A stretch of DNA of 64,000 nt from an uncultured Alphaproteobacteria bacterium (GCA_943787175.1 CALSLK010000005.1:186001-250000); one strand, 5' to 3'; shown: positions 36,452 to 45,861, counted from the first letter of the stretch. Numbers and translations are program-made. Notes: generated from the sequence alone by a model not told the origin.

Positions 36452-37792
36452 TCAGACATCCTTTAACGTGACACGCAGACAATCGACGATCTCATCGATG
36501 TGCTGCTTTTCGGCAATGAGCGAGGGCGCAACAATCGCGCTGTCTCCCGTCCATTTGATATGGCAGCCGTTCCAGAAGAGATTTTTCTGCAATTCACCGC
36601 CCCGCGCGCCGGGCTTGCCTTCAAGGCCGTGCACTTCAATTCCGGCCAACATGCCGTATCCGCGCAAGTCCCGAACAATGCCCAGATCTTTCAGTGACCA
36701 GATCGCATCCAGGAAATACTCCGACATGGCGGCGCCCCGCTCAAAGAGCTTCTCGTCTTCATAGATCTGCAAGGTTGCCAGACCCGCAGCGCAGGCCGCC
36801 GGATGCGCCGAATAGGTATAGCCGTGGGCAAACTCGATGGATTTCTCCGGCGCGGCGTTCATGACGGTCTCATAAACTTCGTCCGTCACGGAAACCGCTC
36901 CCATGGGAATCGCTCCGTTGGTCAGGGCCTTGGCCATGGTGATGATATCGGGCGTGACGCCGAACTCATCCGTGGCAAAGGGGCTGCCCAGACGACCAAA
37001 ACCGGTGATGACCTCATCGAAGACCAGCAGAATGCCGTGCTCGTCACAGATTTCGCGCAGCCGCTCAAGGTACCCCTTGGGTGGCACCAGCGTACCGGTG
37101 GAGCCTGCAACCGGCTCGACAAAGACGGCAGCGATGGTCGCGCCACCATAGGTTTCGCAATGACGCTGCAGATCGTTGGCAAGCTCGACACCACGATGTT
37201 CCGGCTGGCCGCGTGTGAAGACCTGATCTTCATCCCAGGTATGGCGGATCATCACCACGTTGGGCATCACGACCGGGAACGTCTCGCGATTGCGCACCAT
37301 GCCCGAAAGCGAAACGCCGCCCATGTTGACGCCGTGATAGGCCCGCTCACGCGAAACGAAACGGATACGCTGGGATTCGCCCCGCGCACGCTGGGTCGCC
37401 ATCGCGATCTTGAGTGCGGTATCGATCGATTCCGAACCGGAATTGGTGAAAAAGACGTGGTTGAACGTCTCGGGCAGGATGTTCGAGAGCTTGGCGGCAA
37501 AGGCGAAGCTGGTCGGCTGGCCCAACTGGAACGGCGCGGTGTAGTCGTTCTGGATCATCTGCGCATAGACCGCATCAGCGATTTCGCGACGGCCATGGCC
37601 GGCCGCGACATTGAACAGGCCCGAGCAACCATCGATCACCCGGTCACCTTGCTGGTTCCAGAGATACATGCCCTCGCTCCTGGTCACCAGGCGCGGCGCA
37701 TCCTTGAAATCGGCGTTGGACGTGAACGGCATCCAGTGCTGTTCCAGAGAATTGGTAGCGAAGCGCTCCAGGGGTTTGGCAAGCATGTTCAT
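36452..37792 (-). CDS. tpa: Taurine-pyruvate aminotransferase (class III)
   Basis: A 446-residue class III PLP aminotransferase. N-terminus LEQHWMPFTSNADFK, FTNSGSESIDTALKIA, FDEVITGFGRLGSPFA and the PLP-lysine segment MAKALTNGAIPMGAV are all clear. On sequence alone it could be any omega-amino-acid:pyruvate transaminase. Its place, divergent from a TauR-type regulator and near xsc, makes taurine the likely donor, giving sulfoacetaldehyde and alanine. Forms an operon with ackA. ATG at 37792; a palindrome lies 62 bases upstream of the start. Confidence 0.88.
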   Translation of the reverse strand: MNMLAKPLERFATNSLEQHWMPFTSNADFKDAPRLVTRSEGMYLWNQQGDRVIDGCSGLFNVAAGHGRREIADAVYAQMIQNDYTAPFQLGQPTSFAFAAKLSNILPETFNHVFFTNSGSESIDTALKIAMATQRARGESQRIRFVSRERAYHGVNMGGVSLSGMVRNRETFPVVMPNVVMIRHTWDEDQVFTRGQPEHRGVELANDLQRHCETYGGATIAAVFVEPVAGSTGTLVPPKGYLERLREICDEHGILLVFDEVITGFGRLGSPFATDEFGVTPDIITMAKALTNGAIPMGAVSVTDEVYETVMNAAPEKSIEFAHGYTYSAHPAACAAGLATLQIYEDEKLFERGAAMSEYFLDAIWSLKDLGIVRDLRGYGMLAGIEVHGLEGKPGARGGELQKNLFWNGCHIKWTGDSAIVAPSLIAEKQHIDEIVDCLRVTLKDV

Positions 37793-37853
37793 GGTTCAGA
37801 AGCTCCAGGCAGGAATCGAACGGATACGACGTGAATACCTGATCCTGCGTCGC

Positions 37854-37880
37854 AATCTGGTCTGACAATAGGACCAGATT
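37854..37880. promoter_or_regulatory. Candidate TauR operator between tpa and tauR
   Basis: AATCTGGTC (37854-37862) and GACCAGATT (37872-37880) form a perfect 9-bp inverted repeat with a 9-base spacer, in the 156-base gap between the divergent tpa and tauR genes. Read on the minus strand, the right arm continues as CTGGTCCTAT. This resembles the CTGGACYTAA direct repeats I recall for Rhodobacter capsulatus TauR (8 of 10 positions). GGACCA recurs at 37930-37935. A possible tauR -10 element TATAAC sits at 37911-37916. Confidence 0.55.
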
Positions 37881-37948
37881 GTTCTAGCCATGGGGCCACA
37901 TGCGTTATCCTATAACCGTGACCTGATCGGGACCAAAGGCAAGAAGCC

Positions 37949-39427
37949 ATGCGCGACAGCCTGTTCCATATCGAAAAGGTGGAAACCTCCACCCTGCAGA
38001 ACCAGATTCGCGAGCGCCTGGTCGAAGCGATGCTGAGCGGGCAGCTGCCGGCCGATTCGCCGATTCCCTCGACGCGCGCCATGGCAAAACGCCTGAGTGT
38101 TTCCCGCAACACCGTCATGCTGGCCTATCAGGCACTGGCAGCCGATGGTTACCTGACTGCGCGCGAACGATCCGGCTTCTATGTTTCCCACGAGATTCGC
38201 GGCGGCATGGCAACGGCGCCAGATACAGCGGACGGAGACGAATCGGAATCCTCCGTTGACTGGTCCCAACGGTTGCGGCGTCAACCGGCAAGCCAGACCA
38301 ACATCACCAAGCCTTCCAACTGGCACGATTACCCCTATCCCTTCATCTATGGCCAGATCGACGAAAGCCTGTTTCCCGTTGCCGACTGGCGCGACTGCAC
38401 GCGCCAGGCCATGAGTCGCAAATGGCTGGATGCCTGGACCGACGACCGGTTCACCGAAGACGACCCCATGCTGATCGAGCAGTTGCGTCAACGGGTGCTG
38501 TCACGTCGCGGCATCCGTGCCGCCGATGACGAAATTCTGGTGACACTGGGTGCCCAGAACGCGCTCTACATGCTCTCCAGCCTGCTTGTGAAACCGGGCA
38601 CCCCGGTAGCAATCGAAGAGCCCGGCTATCCCGACATCCGCAACATTCTAAGCCTGATGTCGGCCGATATCCGCCCCACGCCCGTCGACGGAGACGGCAT
38701 CCGTGTTGACCAGCTGGGCGATGCCGCCATCGCCTTTGTCACGCCCAGCCATCAGGCGCCGACCAACGGCACCATGAGTTTGCAGCGCCGGTATGACCTG
38801 CTGACCTGGGCTGCCGAGAATGACGCCCTGATCATCGAGGACGATTACGAGTTCGAGACCAACTACACCAGCACGCCGACTCCTGCTCTGAAGTCGCTCA
38901 AGCAGTCGGACCGTGTGCTTTATGTCGGCAGCCTTTCGAAATCTCTCATGCCGGGCCTGCGTCTGGGTTTCATGGTCGGACCCAAGGACCTGATCGCTGA
39001 AGCACGCGCGTTGCGCCGTCTGATGTTCCGCCATCCGCCCGGCAACAACCAAAGGGTTCTGGCACTCTTCCTGTCGCTGGGTCACCACGATGCCGTTGTT
39101 GCGCGCCTGCATCGGACCTATTCGGCGCGCTCACGGGTGATGCGCACGGCGCTGGACCGTCACTTCCCGGGCTGGTCCCAGACCCCCGGCTTTGGTGGCA
39201 CGTCCTACTGGTTGCGCGGACCAGAGGACCTGGATGCTCGGGCCCTGGCGATCGCCGCGCTGGAAGTCGGCGTTGTGATCGAACCGGGCGAAATCTACTT
39301 TGCCGATCCCGATCAGGGCCGTCGCTTCCTGAGGCTTGGTTTTTCATCCATTCCTGATGAACGCATTGAACCAGGCATCGCCAAACTGGCAGAAGTCGCC
39401 AACAGCCTCCTGCCCTGCAGCGGCTGA
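37949..39427 (+). CDS. tauR: TauR-type MocR regulator (GntR HTH plus aminotransferase domain)
   Basis: A 492-residue MocR-family transcription factor. N-terminal GntR winged helix (LQNQIRERLVEAMLSGQLPADSPIPSTRAMAKRLSVSRNTVMLAYQAL, about residues 15-75). A linker and a fold-type-I aminotransferase domain follow, with the PLP-lysine region VLYVGSLSKSLMPGLRLGF near residue 330. Such regulators bind PLP and sense an amino compound. Position between tpa and xsc matches TauR, which activates taurine genes in Rhodobacter capsulatus. ATG at 37949. Identity as TauR rests on context. Confidence 0.87.
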   Translation: MRDSLFHIEKVETSTLQNQIRERLVEAMLSGQLPADSPIPSTRAMAKRLSVSRNTVMLAYQALAADGYLTARERSGFYVSHEIRGGMATAPDTADGDESESSVDWSQRLRRQPASQTNITKPSNWHDYPYPFIYGQIDESLFPVADWRDCTRQAMSRKWLDAWTDDRFTEDDPMLIEQLRQRVLSRRGIRAADDEILVTLGAQNALYMLSSLLVKPGTPVAIEEPGYPDIRNILSLMSADIRPTPVDGDGIRVDQLGDAAIAFVTPSHQAPTNGTMSLQRRYDLLTWAAENDALIIEDDYEFETNYTSTPTPALKSLKQSDRVLYVGSLSKSLMPGLRLGFMVGPKDLIAEARALRRLMFRHPPGNNQRVLALFLSLGHHDAVVARLHRTYSARSRVMRTALDRHFPGWSQTPGFGGTSYWLRGPEDLDARALAIAALEVGVVIEPGEIYFADPDQGRRFLRLGFSSIPDERIEPGIAKLAEVANSLLPCSG

Positions 39428-39465
39428 TCGCGACCGGCTGGAGCAGGAACTTAACGGCATCTGGC

Positions 39466-39495
39466 TCTAGTCCACGCCGCCATCTTGGCGCTAGA
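39466..39495. promoter_or_regulatory. Nested palindrome upstream of xsc
   Basis: TCTAG (39466) and CTAGA (ending 39495) enclose a second palindrome CGCCA-TCT-TGGCG. The reverse strand of the left part reads GTGGACTAGA, again near the TauR box pattern. It lies 40 bases after the tauR stop and 61 before the xsc start, so it could be a tauR terminator hairpin (no T-run follows) or an operator for xsc. Confidence 0.35.
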
Positions 39496-39556
39496 CACAC
39501 TCTGACCTGGCACGCTTGTGGGCGCGCCCTTGCACCAACACCGTGGGGAATACGCG

Positions 39557-41335
39557 ATGAAGATGACGACCGAAGAAGCCTTTGTGAAGGTCCTGCAGGC
39601 CCGAGGCATCGAACACTGCTTTGGCATCATCGGATCGGCCTTCATGCCGATTTCCGATCTCTTCCCCAAAGCCGGCATCACGTTCTGGGATGTCGCCCAT
39701 GAAGGCAATGCTGGTTTCATGTGCGACGGCATCACGCGTGCAACCGGCCAGATCGCCATGTGCATCGGCCAGAACGGTCCAGGCATCACCAACCTCGTCA
39801 CCCCGGTCAAGACCGCCTATTGGAACCACACGCCCATGCTGCTGGTCACGCCGCAGGCGGCCAACAAGACGATCGGCCAGGGCGGCTTCCAGGAAGTCGA
39901 GCAGATGGCGCTCTTCAAGGACATGGTTGCCTATCAGGAAGAAGTCCGTGATCCCTCGCGCATCGCAGAAGTTCTGAACCGCGTGATCGAAAACGCCCTG
40001 CGCCATTCCGCCCCCGCACAGATCAACGTGCCGCGCGATTACTGGACCCAGGTCGTCGACATCGAGTTGCCCCAGGCAATCAATCTTGAGCGTTCGGCCG
40101 GCGGCGAAGACGCTATCGCCGAGGCCGCGCGTTTGCTTTCGGAAGCCCATTCCCCGGTCATCCTGTCTGGTGCCGGTGTCGTCATCGGGGGCGCAATCCC
40201 CGATTGCCAGGCACTGGCCGAACGTCTCGACGCGCCGGTCTGTTCTGGTTATCAGCACAACGACAGCTTCCCGGGATCACATCCGCTGGCCGTCGGTCCG
40301 TTGGGCTACAACGGCTCCAAGGCCGCCATGGAACTGATCGCCAAAGCCGATGTCGTGCTGGCACTGGGCACACGCCTCAATCCGTTCTCGACCCTGCCTG
40401 GTTACGGCATCGACTACTGGCCAAAAGATGCCGCGATCATTCAGGTCGACATGAACCCGGACCGCATCGGGCTCACCAAGAAGGTCAAGGTGGGCATCTG
40501 TGGTGATGCCGGCAAGGTGGCGCGCCAGATCCTGGCACAGCTTTCGCCCACGGCCGGCGACACCAACCGCGCCGACCGCAAGGCAACCATCAACCAGACC
40601 AAATCAGCCTGGCTGCAGACACTTTCGAGCATGGATCACGAGGACGATGATCCCGGCACGACCTGGAACGCCGATGCCCGCGCCAAGGAGCCCGACCGCA
40701 TGTCGGCCCGTATGGCCTGGCGCGCGATCCAGGCTGGCCTGCCCGGCGATGCGATCATCTCCAGCGACATCGGCAACAACTGCGCCATCGGCAATGCCTA
40801 CCCGACCTTCGAGGAAGGCCGCAAGTACCTGGCTCCGGGCCTGTTTGGTCCCTGCGGCTACGGCTTTCCTTCCATTCTGGGCGCCAAGATCGGCTGTCCC
40901 GATGTGCCCGTGGTCGGCTTTGCCGGTGATGGCGCATTCGGCATCTCCATGAACGAGATGACCGCCTGCGGTCGCGAAGGCTGGCCTTCGATCACCATGG
41001 TGATCTTCCGCAACTATCAGTGGGGCGCAGAAAAGCGCAACACGACGCTGTGGTACGACAACAACTTCGTCGGCACCGAGCTCAACCCCAACCTTTCCTA
41101 TGCCAAGGTTGCCGACGGTTGCGGGCTCAAGGGCGTGCAGGTAGCGACCATGGATGAACTCACAACCGCCCTTAGAGAAAGCTGTGAAGCCCAGAAGGAC
41201 GGCGTGACGACCTTCATCGAAGTCCTGCTGAATCAGGAACTGGGCGAACCCTTCCGCCGCGACGCCATGAAGAAGCCTGTTGAGGTTTCCGGTGTCAGCG
41301 AAGATGACATGGTGGCCCAGCTCGCCATGGGATGA
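39557..41335 (+). CDS. xsc: Sulfoacetaldehyde acetyltransferase
   Basis: A 592-residue thiamine-diphosphate enzyme that turns sulfoacetaldehyde and phosphate into sulfite and acetyl phosphate. N-terminal HCFGIIGSAFMPISDLFPKAGI, catalytic-glutamate stretch DVAHEGNAGFMCDG, the ThDP motif GDGAFGISMNEMTACGREGWP with the Xsc-typical FRNYQWGAEKRN, and overall length all agree with Xsc, not acetolactate synthase. ATG at 39557 with a GGGGAA site upstream; the longer GTG frame adds 13 unrelated residues. Lies 129 bases after tauR. A phosphotransacetylase gene, often its partner, is absent here. Confidence 0.95.
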   Translation: MKMTTEEAFVKVLQARGIEHCFGIIGSAFMPISDLFPKAGITFWDVAHEGNAGFMCDGITRATGQIAMCIGQNGPGITNLVTPVKTAYWNHTPMLLVTPQAANKTIGQGGFQEVEQMALFKDMVAYQEEVRDPSRIAEVLNRVIENALRHSAPAQINVPRDYWTQVVDIELPQAINLERSAGGEDAIAEAARLLSEAHSPVILSGAGVVIGGAIPDCQALAERLDAPVCSGYQHNDSFPGSHPLAVGPLGYNGSKAAMELIAKADVVLALGTRLNPFSTLPGYGIDYWPKDAAIIQVDMNPDRIGLTKKVKVGICGDAGKVARQILAQLSPTAGDTNRADRKATINQTKSAWLQTLSSMDHEDDDPGTTWNADARAKEPDRMSARMAWRAIQAGLPGDAIISSDIGNNCAIGNAYPTFEEGRKYLAPGLFGPCGYGFPSILGAKIGCPDVPVVGFAGDGAFGISMNEMTACGREGWPSITMVIFRNYQWGAEKRNTTLWYDNNFVGTELNPNLSYAKVADGCGLKGVQVATMDELTTALRESCEAQKDGVTTFIEVLLNQELGEPFRRDAMKKPVEVSGVSEDDMVAQLAMG

Positions 41336-41381
41336 TCACGGATCGGGCGCTTGGCAAGTCCAGGCGCCCGTTTCTGTTCTG

Positions 41382-42056
41382 TCAGCGCGTCAGCGTGCCG
41401 TGACCGCCGTCCGAGCCGTGTTCGGAGACATAGCGGACCTTGTCGCCATCCAGTCTGATGGCCCAGCAACTGGCGACGGGATCGCCGTCGTAGAGGACGC
41501 ACAGGAAGGTGTCGTCGATCTCCCAGCGGCCGGTCAGAACACCGCCATCGACGCCTGTACCTGAGAACGCGCCATCGGCGTGATAGGTCTCCGACCACGT
41601 TGCGCCATCGGCTGTATTTCCGGTGATCGTGCCGCCGATAATGTTGGCCGCGATCTCCTCGGCGGTCAGAAAGTCCGAGGTGCTTTCGAAGCTCAGCACG
41701 CCGGTTTCGGAGCTGTCGCCATGCTCGCTGATATAGATGACTTCATCGCCATCAAGGCGCATGGCCCAGCAGCTTCCCTCTTCGGGATAAGCGTCAAGCG
41801 ACGCACACATCAGATCGCCATCGATGTCCCAAAGGCCCGCCAATGTCTGACCATCATGGGTCCGAACGACAAAGGTTCCATCGGACTGATAGGTTTCCGA
41901 CCATTGGTAACCTTCAATCGTGAGACCGCTGACCGTGCCGCCGACGATCTTCTCCTGGAGCTCGGCGCCAGACAGCCAGTCATCTTCTGCACTTGCTGCT
42001 GACGTCAATCCCACCAGCAGAGCCGCAGCAAGAGCGGTTGTCTGAAGCTTCCTCAC
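41382..42056 (-). CDS. Secreted protein with a tandemly duplicated domain
   Basis: A 224-residue exported protein of unknown function. Signal peptide VRKLQTTALAAALLVGLTSA, then two repeats of about 95 residues. Both follow the pattern ...IIGGTVxGxTxxGxxWSETYxxDGxF...GxLxGxWxIDxxxLCxxxxxxxxxSCWAxRLDGDxVxYxSEHG. Each repeat has a cysteine pair that could form a disulfide. The GTG at 42056 is chosen as start since the longer frame overlaps the ureohydrolase gene. Eleven bases separate it from that gene's stop. Looks like a periplasmic binding or inhibitor-like protein, but that is a guess. Confidence 0.7.
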   Translation of the reverse strand: MRKLQTTALAAALLVGLTSAASAEDDWLSGAELQEKIVGGTVSGLTIEGYQWSETYQSDGTFVVRTHDGQTLAGLWDIDGDLMCASLDAYPEEGSCWAMRLDGDEVIYISEHGDSSETGVLSFESTSDFLTAEEIAANIIGGTITGNTADGATWSETYHADGAFSGTGVDGGVLTGRWEIDDTFLCVLYDGDPVASCWAIRLDGDKVRYVSEHGSDGGHGTLTR

Positions 42057-42067
42057 AAGTGCGGTTC

Positions 42068-43039
42068 TCAGGTCCAGCGCCAGGGAGCGCGGGCAAAGAG
42101 GCACAGGAAGTCGAGCGCCAGGGTGGCGCCGGCCAGAGCCGTGATTTCGGCATGATCAAACGGTGGCGAGACTTCAACCAGATCGGCACCGATGATGTTG
42201 AGGCCTGACAGGCCCTTGATGATCTCACGCGCCTGGGCGGTCGAAAGGCCGCCACAGACCGGCGTGCCGGTGCCCGGCGCAAAGGCGGGATCAAGGCAGT
42301 CGATGTCAAAGGTGAGATAAGCCTTGTTGTCGCCCACGATGCGGCGGACTTCTTCGACAACCGCATCGGTGCCGTGTTTGTGGACCCAGGGTGCATCGAA
42401 GATGTTGAAGCCCAGCGGGTCCTCGTTGACCGTGCGCAGGCCGATCTGTGCCGAAGTCTTGGGGTCGATGTAGCCCTGCTTGGTGGCATGCCAGAACATG
42501 GTGCCGTGGTTGATGCCGTCCTCATGTTCGTCTGCCCAGGTATCGCTGTGGGCATCGAAATGGATCATCGAGATCGGCTTGCCGTGTTTGGCGCTGTGGG
42601 CCTTGATCAGCGGCCAGGAGATGAAGTGATCACCACCAATGGAGAGCACCATGGTGTCCTGTTCCAGCATCCAGGCAACGTACTTCTCGATCTCGTCTGG
42701 AATGCCGGCCGGTTTCGCGAACTCGAACGGCAGGTCGCCGTGATCGGCAATCTTCATTTCCGTCACGGGATGGAAATCCCAGCCGTAGACCAGTGCCTCG
42801 AAGGCAAGATCGACCGAGGCGGCACGCACGCCGCGCGGGCCGAAACGGGTGCCGGGCCGGTTGGTCGTTGCGGTATCAAATGGCACACCCAGAATGGCGA
42901 CATCGACGTCCGAAAGGTCCTTGCGATAGGGCCGGCGCAGGAAGCTGGGCACGCCCGCATAGGTGATTTCACGGGGCAATTCATGAAGATCGGTCGCGGT
43001 GATTGCGTGATCACCCCATGATTCGGGCTTGTCGGCCAT
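42068..43039 (-). CDS. Agmatinase / ureohydrolase family protein
   Basis: A 323-residue binuclear-manganese ureohydrolase. Metal-ligand motifs are all present: GGDHF, FDAHSD and FDIDCLDPAFAPGTGTP. Family members cleave guanidino compounds such as agmatine or guanidinobutyrate to urea and an amine; length and the GTGTPVCGGLS stretch favour the agmatinase/guanidinobutyrase group. The exact substrate is not settled. ATG at 43039; diverges from ubiD across 110 bases. The secreted duplicated-domain gene follows closely. Confidence 0.9.
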   Translation of the reverse strand: MADKPESWGDHAITATDLHELPREITYAGVPSFLRRPYRKDLSDVDVAILGVPFDTATTNRPGTRFGPRGVRAASVDLAFEALVYGWDFHPVTEMKIADHGDLPFEFAKPAGIPDEIEKYVAWMLEQDTMVLSIGGDHFISWPLIKAHSAKHGKPISMIHFDAHSDTWADEHEDGINHGTMFWHATKQGYIDPKTSAQIGLRTVNEDPLGFNIFDAPWVHKHGTDAVVEEVRRIVGDNKAYLTFDIDCLDPAFAPGTGTPVCGGLSTAQAREIIKGLSGLNIIGADLVEVSPPFDHAEITALAGATLALDFLCLFARAPWRWT

Positions 43040-43149
43040 GTCGCGCTCCTGCTGTTCCTGCTGCGTTGTGATCTCTTTTGGCGTCCTCTGACCATGCGGT
43101 CAAGTTTCAGCCTGCTTGACCGCAGCGCTGGCCTGCCGCAACAAGGCTT

Positions 43150-44655
43150 ATGGCTTATCGATCCCTGCGCGAATTCATCACCAAACTGGAAGCTGCCGGC
43201 GACCTGAAACGGGTTACTGCGCCGGTCAGCCCGGTGCTGGAAATGACCGAGATCCAGACGCGGCTGCTGGCCGATGGCGGCCCGGCCGTGCTGTTCGAGA
43301 ACGTCGTGGGCGAGAACGGCCCCTATGACATGCCAGTGCTGGTCAACCTTTTCGGTACCGTGACGCGGGTTGCCGCTGGTATGGAGCGCACGTCCGACAA
43401 GTTGCGTGAAGTCGGTGAAACCCTGGCCTTTCTGCGCCAGCCCGAGCCGCCCGGTGGCTGGCGCGAAGCCATGGAGATGTATCCGCTTCTCAAGACCGTC
43501 ATGGCCATGAAGCCCAAGACGGTTTCCAAAGCGCCCTGTCAGGAAATTGTGCTGACGGGCGATGACATTGACCTTGCCAAACTCCCCATCCAGACCTGCT
43601 GGCCCGGTGAACCGGCACCGCTGATCACCTGGCCGCTGGTCGTGACGCAAGGCCCCGGCGGCGACAAACGCGACACGCCCAATCTGGGCATCTACCGCAT
43701 GCAGGTGACGGGCAAGAACACCACTCTGATGCGCTGGCTGAAACATCGCGGCGGCGCACAGCAATATGCCCGTTGGAAAGACGAGAAACCCGAGCCGTTG
43801 CCGGCCGCCGTGGTAATCGGCGCTGATCCAGGCACCATTCTGGCTGCCGTGACGCCGGTGCCAGATACCCTGAGTGAATACCAGTTCGCCGGCCTGCTGC
43901 GCGGCGCCAAGGTCGAGCTGGTCGATTGCAAAACCGTGCCGCTGAAGGTGCCCGCCCAGGCCGAGATCGTGCTGGAAGGCCATGTCTCGCTCACCGACTA
44001 TGGCGACGAAGGCCCCTATGGCGATCACACCGGTTACTACAACGCGGTCGAGCGTTTCCCGGTCTTTACGATCAGCGCGATCACGATGCGCAAGGACCCG
44101 ATCTATCTTTCGACCTTCACCGGCCGCCCGCCTGATGAACCCAGCGTGCTGGGCGAGGCGCTGAACGAGGTCTTCATTCCCCTGTTCCAGCAGCAGTTTC
44201 CCGAGATTGTCGATTTCTGGCTGCCGCCCGAAGGCTGCAGTTACCGCATTGCCGTCGTCTCCATGAAGAAGGCATACGCCGGGCACGCCAAGCGCGTGAT
44301 GATGGCGGTGTGGTCCTATCTGCGTCAGTTCATGTACACAAAGTTTGTCATTGTCGTGGATGACGACATTGATGCGAGGAACTGGAAAGACGTGATGTGG
44401 GCCGTTTCGACCCGCATGGATCCGGCACGCGACATCACGGTGATCGAGAACACGCCGATCGATTATCTCGACTTCGCCAGCCCGACCTCCGGCCTGGGCG
44501 GCAAGCTGGGCATGGATGCGACCAACAAGTTCCCCGGTGAGACCGACCGCGAATGGGGCGAAAAGATCCGCATGACCGATGAGACCGTAGAAGAGGTGAC
44601 AAGGAAGTGGGCCGAATATGGCCTGCCCGGCTCCGGCGATCCCATCTGGAAGTGA
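43150..44655 (+). CDS. ubiD: UbiD family decarboxylase (ubiquinone synthesis)
   Basis: A 501-residue prenylated-FMN-dependent decarboxylase, acting on 3-polyprenyl-4-hydroxybenzoate. Typical segments are [20 protein letters not shown] at the N-terminus, [26 protein letters not shown], the [11 protein letters not shown] catalytic stretch, [27 protein letters not shown] and the MDPARD motif. Length matches canonical UbiD (about 490-500). ATG at 43150 with an AAGG site. Its UbiX partner, needed to make the cofactor, is not in the window; UbiA lies at 17524. Followed 24 bases later by the DUF3095 gene. Confidence 0.94.
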   Translation: MAYRSLREFITKLEAAGDLKRVTAPVSPVLEMTEIQTRLLADGGPAVLFENVVGENGPYDMPVLVNLFGTVTRVAAGMERTSDKLREVGETLAFLRQPEPPGGWREAMEMYPLLKTVMAMKPKTVSKAPCQEIVLTGDDIDLAKLPIQTCWPGEPAPLITWPLVVTQGPGGDKRDTPNLGIYRMQVTGKNTTLMRWLKHRGGAQQYARWKDEKPEPLPAAVVIGADPGTILAAVTPVPDTLSEYQFAGLLRGAKVELVDCKTVPLKVPAQAEIVLEGHVSLTDYGDEGPYGDHTGYYNAVERFPVFTISAITMRKDPIYLSTFTGRPPDEPSVLGEALNEVFIPLFQQQFPEIVDFWLPPEGCSYRIAVVSMKKAYAGHAKRVMMAVWSYLRQFMYTKFVIVVDDDIDARNWKDVMWAVSTRMDPARDITVIENTPIDYLDFASPTSGLGGKLGMDATNKFPGETDREWGEKIRMTDETVEEVTRKWAEYGLPGSGDPIWK

Positions 44656-44679
44656 CATGCGTAGTATGCGGCTGACGGC

Positions 44680-45861
44680 ATGACCGGCATCAACGACCGC
44701 TTTTATGAAGACCTGCCCGTGTTCGACAGCTTCGAGGGCGTCACCGAGTTCGAGGCCTATACGCCGGTGCCTGATGACTGGGTGGTGCTGATTTCCGATG
44801 TCGTGGGTTCGACCCTTGCGATCCGTGAGGGCCGTTACAAGGACGTCAACATGGTCGGCGCCGCGACCATCACCTCTGTCCTGAACGCCTGCGATACGAC
44901 GGCCGTGCCGTTTGTTTTTGGCGGTGACGGCGGCACGCTGGTGGTGCCGGGCAGCATCGCCGGAACGGCGCGCGAGGCGATGCTGGACCTCCAGGCATCC
45001 TCGGTCGCGCTCTATGGCCTGGAACTGCGCGTGGGTGCGGTGCCGGTGGCCGAACTGCGCAAGCGCGGTGTTGATGTCACGGTGCGCAAGTTCCTGCTGT
45101 CGCCGGGCAACCATCTGGCCATGCTGGCTGGCGGTGGTGCTGACCTGGCCGACGACCTGATCAAGGACGCCAGCGGGCAATGGCTGCTGAAGGCAGAGGG
45201 TGAACGCCCGGCGCCCGATCTGGAAGGTCTTTCCTGCCGCTGGCAACCGCTGGCCTCGCGCGACGGCACCATGATGACCCTGATGATCAAGGGGCTGACC
45301 CCCGGCCTTGCCGCCGAGTCGGCCCTGCTGCGGCGGGTCCTGGCCAACATTGCGCGCATTCTGGGCCATGACCTCACCGCCAGTGCGCCGGCCAACGAGG
45401 GATCGATGCAGTTCTCCTGGCCACCGGCCGGTGCAGACCGCGAGGCGCGAAGCCTGGCGCGTGGCGGGCCTGCATGGAAGAAAAAGGCCTGGGTGCTGGG
45501 CACCGGTCTGGTGCAGGCCTGGTGCGAGAAATTCGACAAAAAGGCCGGCGACTACGACGCGCCCAAATACCGTGAGGAACTGCGCACCAACACCGACTTC
45601 CGCAAGTATGATGGCGTGCTGCGCACCGTGCTGGATGTCACCACCGAGCAGGCCCAGGCGGTCGAAGCCTATCTGGAGCGCGAGTACCAGGAGGGCCACC
45701 TGATCTATGGTGTCTACCTGACCGATGCCGCCCTGATGACCTGTCTGGTCTTCAGCCTGGAACAGAGCGAACACGTGCACTTCATTGACGGCTCGGACGG
45801 CGGCTTTGCCATGGCCGCGGTGGGCTTCAAGGAGCGCCTGAAGGCTATTTCGCCGACCTGA
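44680..45861 (+). CDS. DUF3095 family protein (cyclase-fold-like)
   Basis: A 393-residue protein of the DUF3095 family. Its N-terminal half resembles class III nucleotide cyclase folds: VVLISDVVGSTLAIREGRYKDVNMVGAA holds the metal-site aspartate of the VxxxDIxGST type, and FVFGGDGGTLVVPG follows. The C-terminal part (KYDGVLRTVLDVTTEQAQAVEAYLE...GVYLTDAALMTCLVFSL) is family-specific. Whether it makes a cyclic nucleotide is unknown. Start at 44680 ATG, 24 bases after ubiD, so the two may be cotranscribed. Confidence 0.82.
   Translation: MTGINDRFYEDLPVFDSFEGVTEFEAYTPVPDDWVVLISDVVGSTLAIREGRYKDVNMVGAATITSVLNACDTTAVPFVFGGDGGTLVVPGSIAGTAREAMLDLQASSVALYGLELRVGAVPVAELRKRGVDVTVRKFLLSPGNHLAMLAGGGADLADDLIKDASGQWLLKAEGERPAPDLEGLSCRWQPLASRDGTMMTLMIKGLTPGLAAESALLRRVLANIARILGHDLTASAPANEGSMQFSWPPAGADREARSLARGGPAWKKKAWVLGTGLVQAWCEKFDKKAGDYDAPKYREELRTNTDFRKYDGVLRTVLDVTTEQAQAVEAYLEREYQEGHLIYGVYLTDAALMTCLVFSLEQSEHVHFIDGSDGGFAMAAVGFKERLKAISPT

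Noticed and set aside
37800-37900. A tRNA-like T-loop (GTTCGATTCC on the minus strand) between tpa and tauR.
   Set aside because: The bases flanking the loop do not pair, and no acceptor, D or anticodon stem can be built. The region is better explained by the tauR-tpa control sequences.
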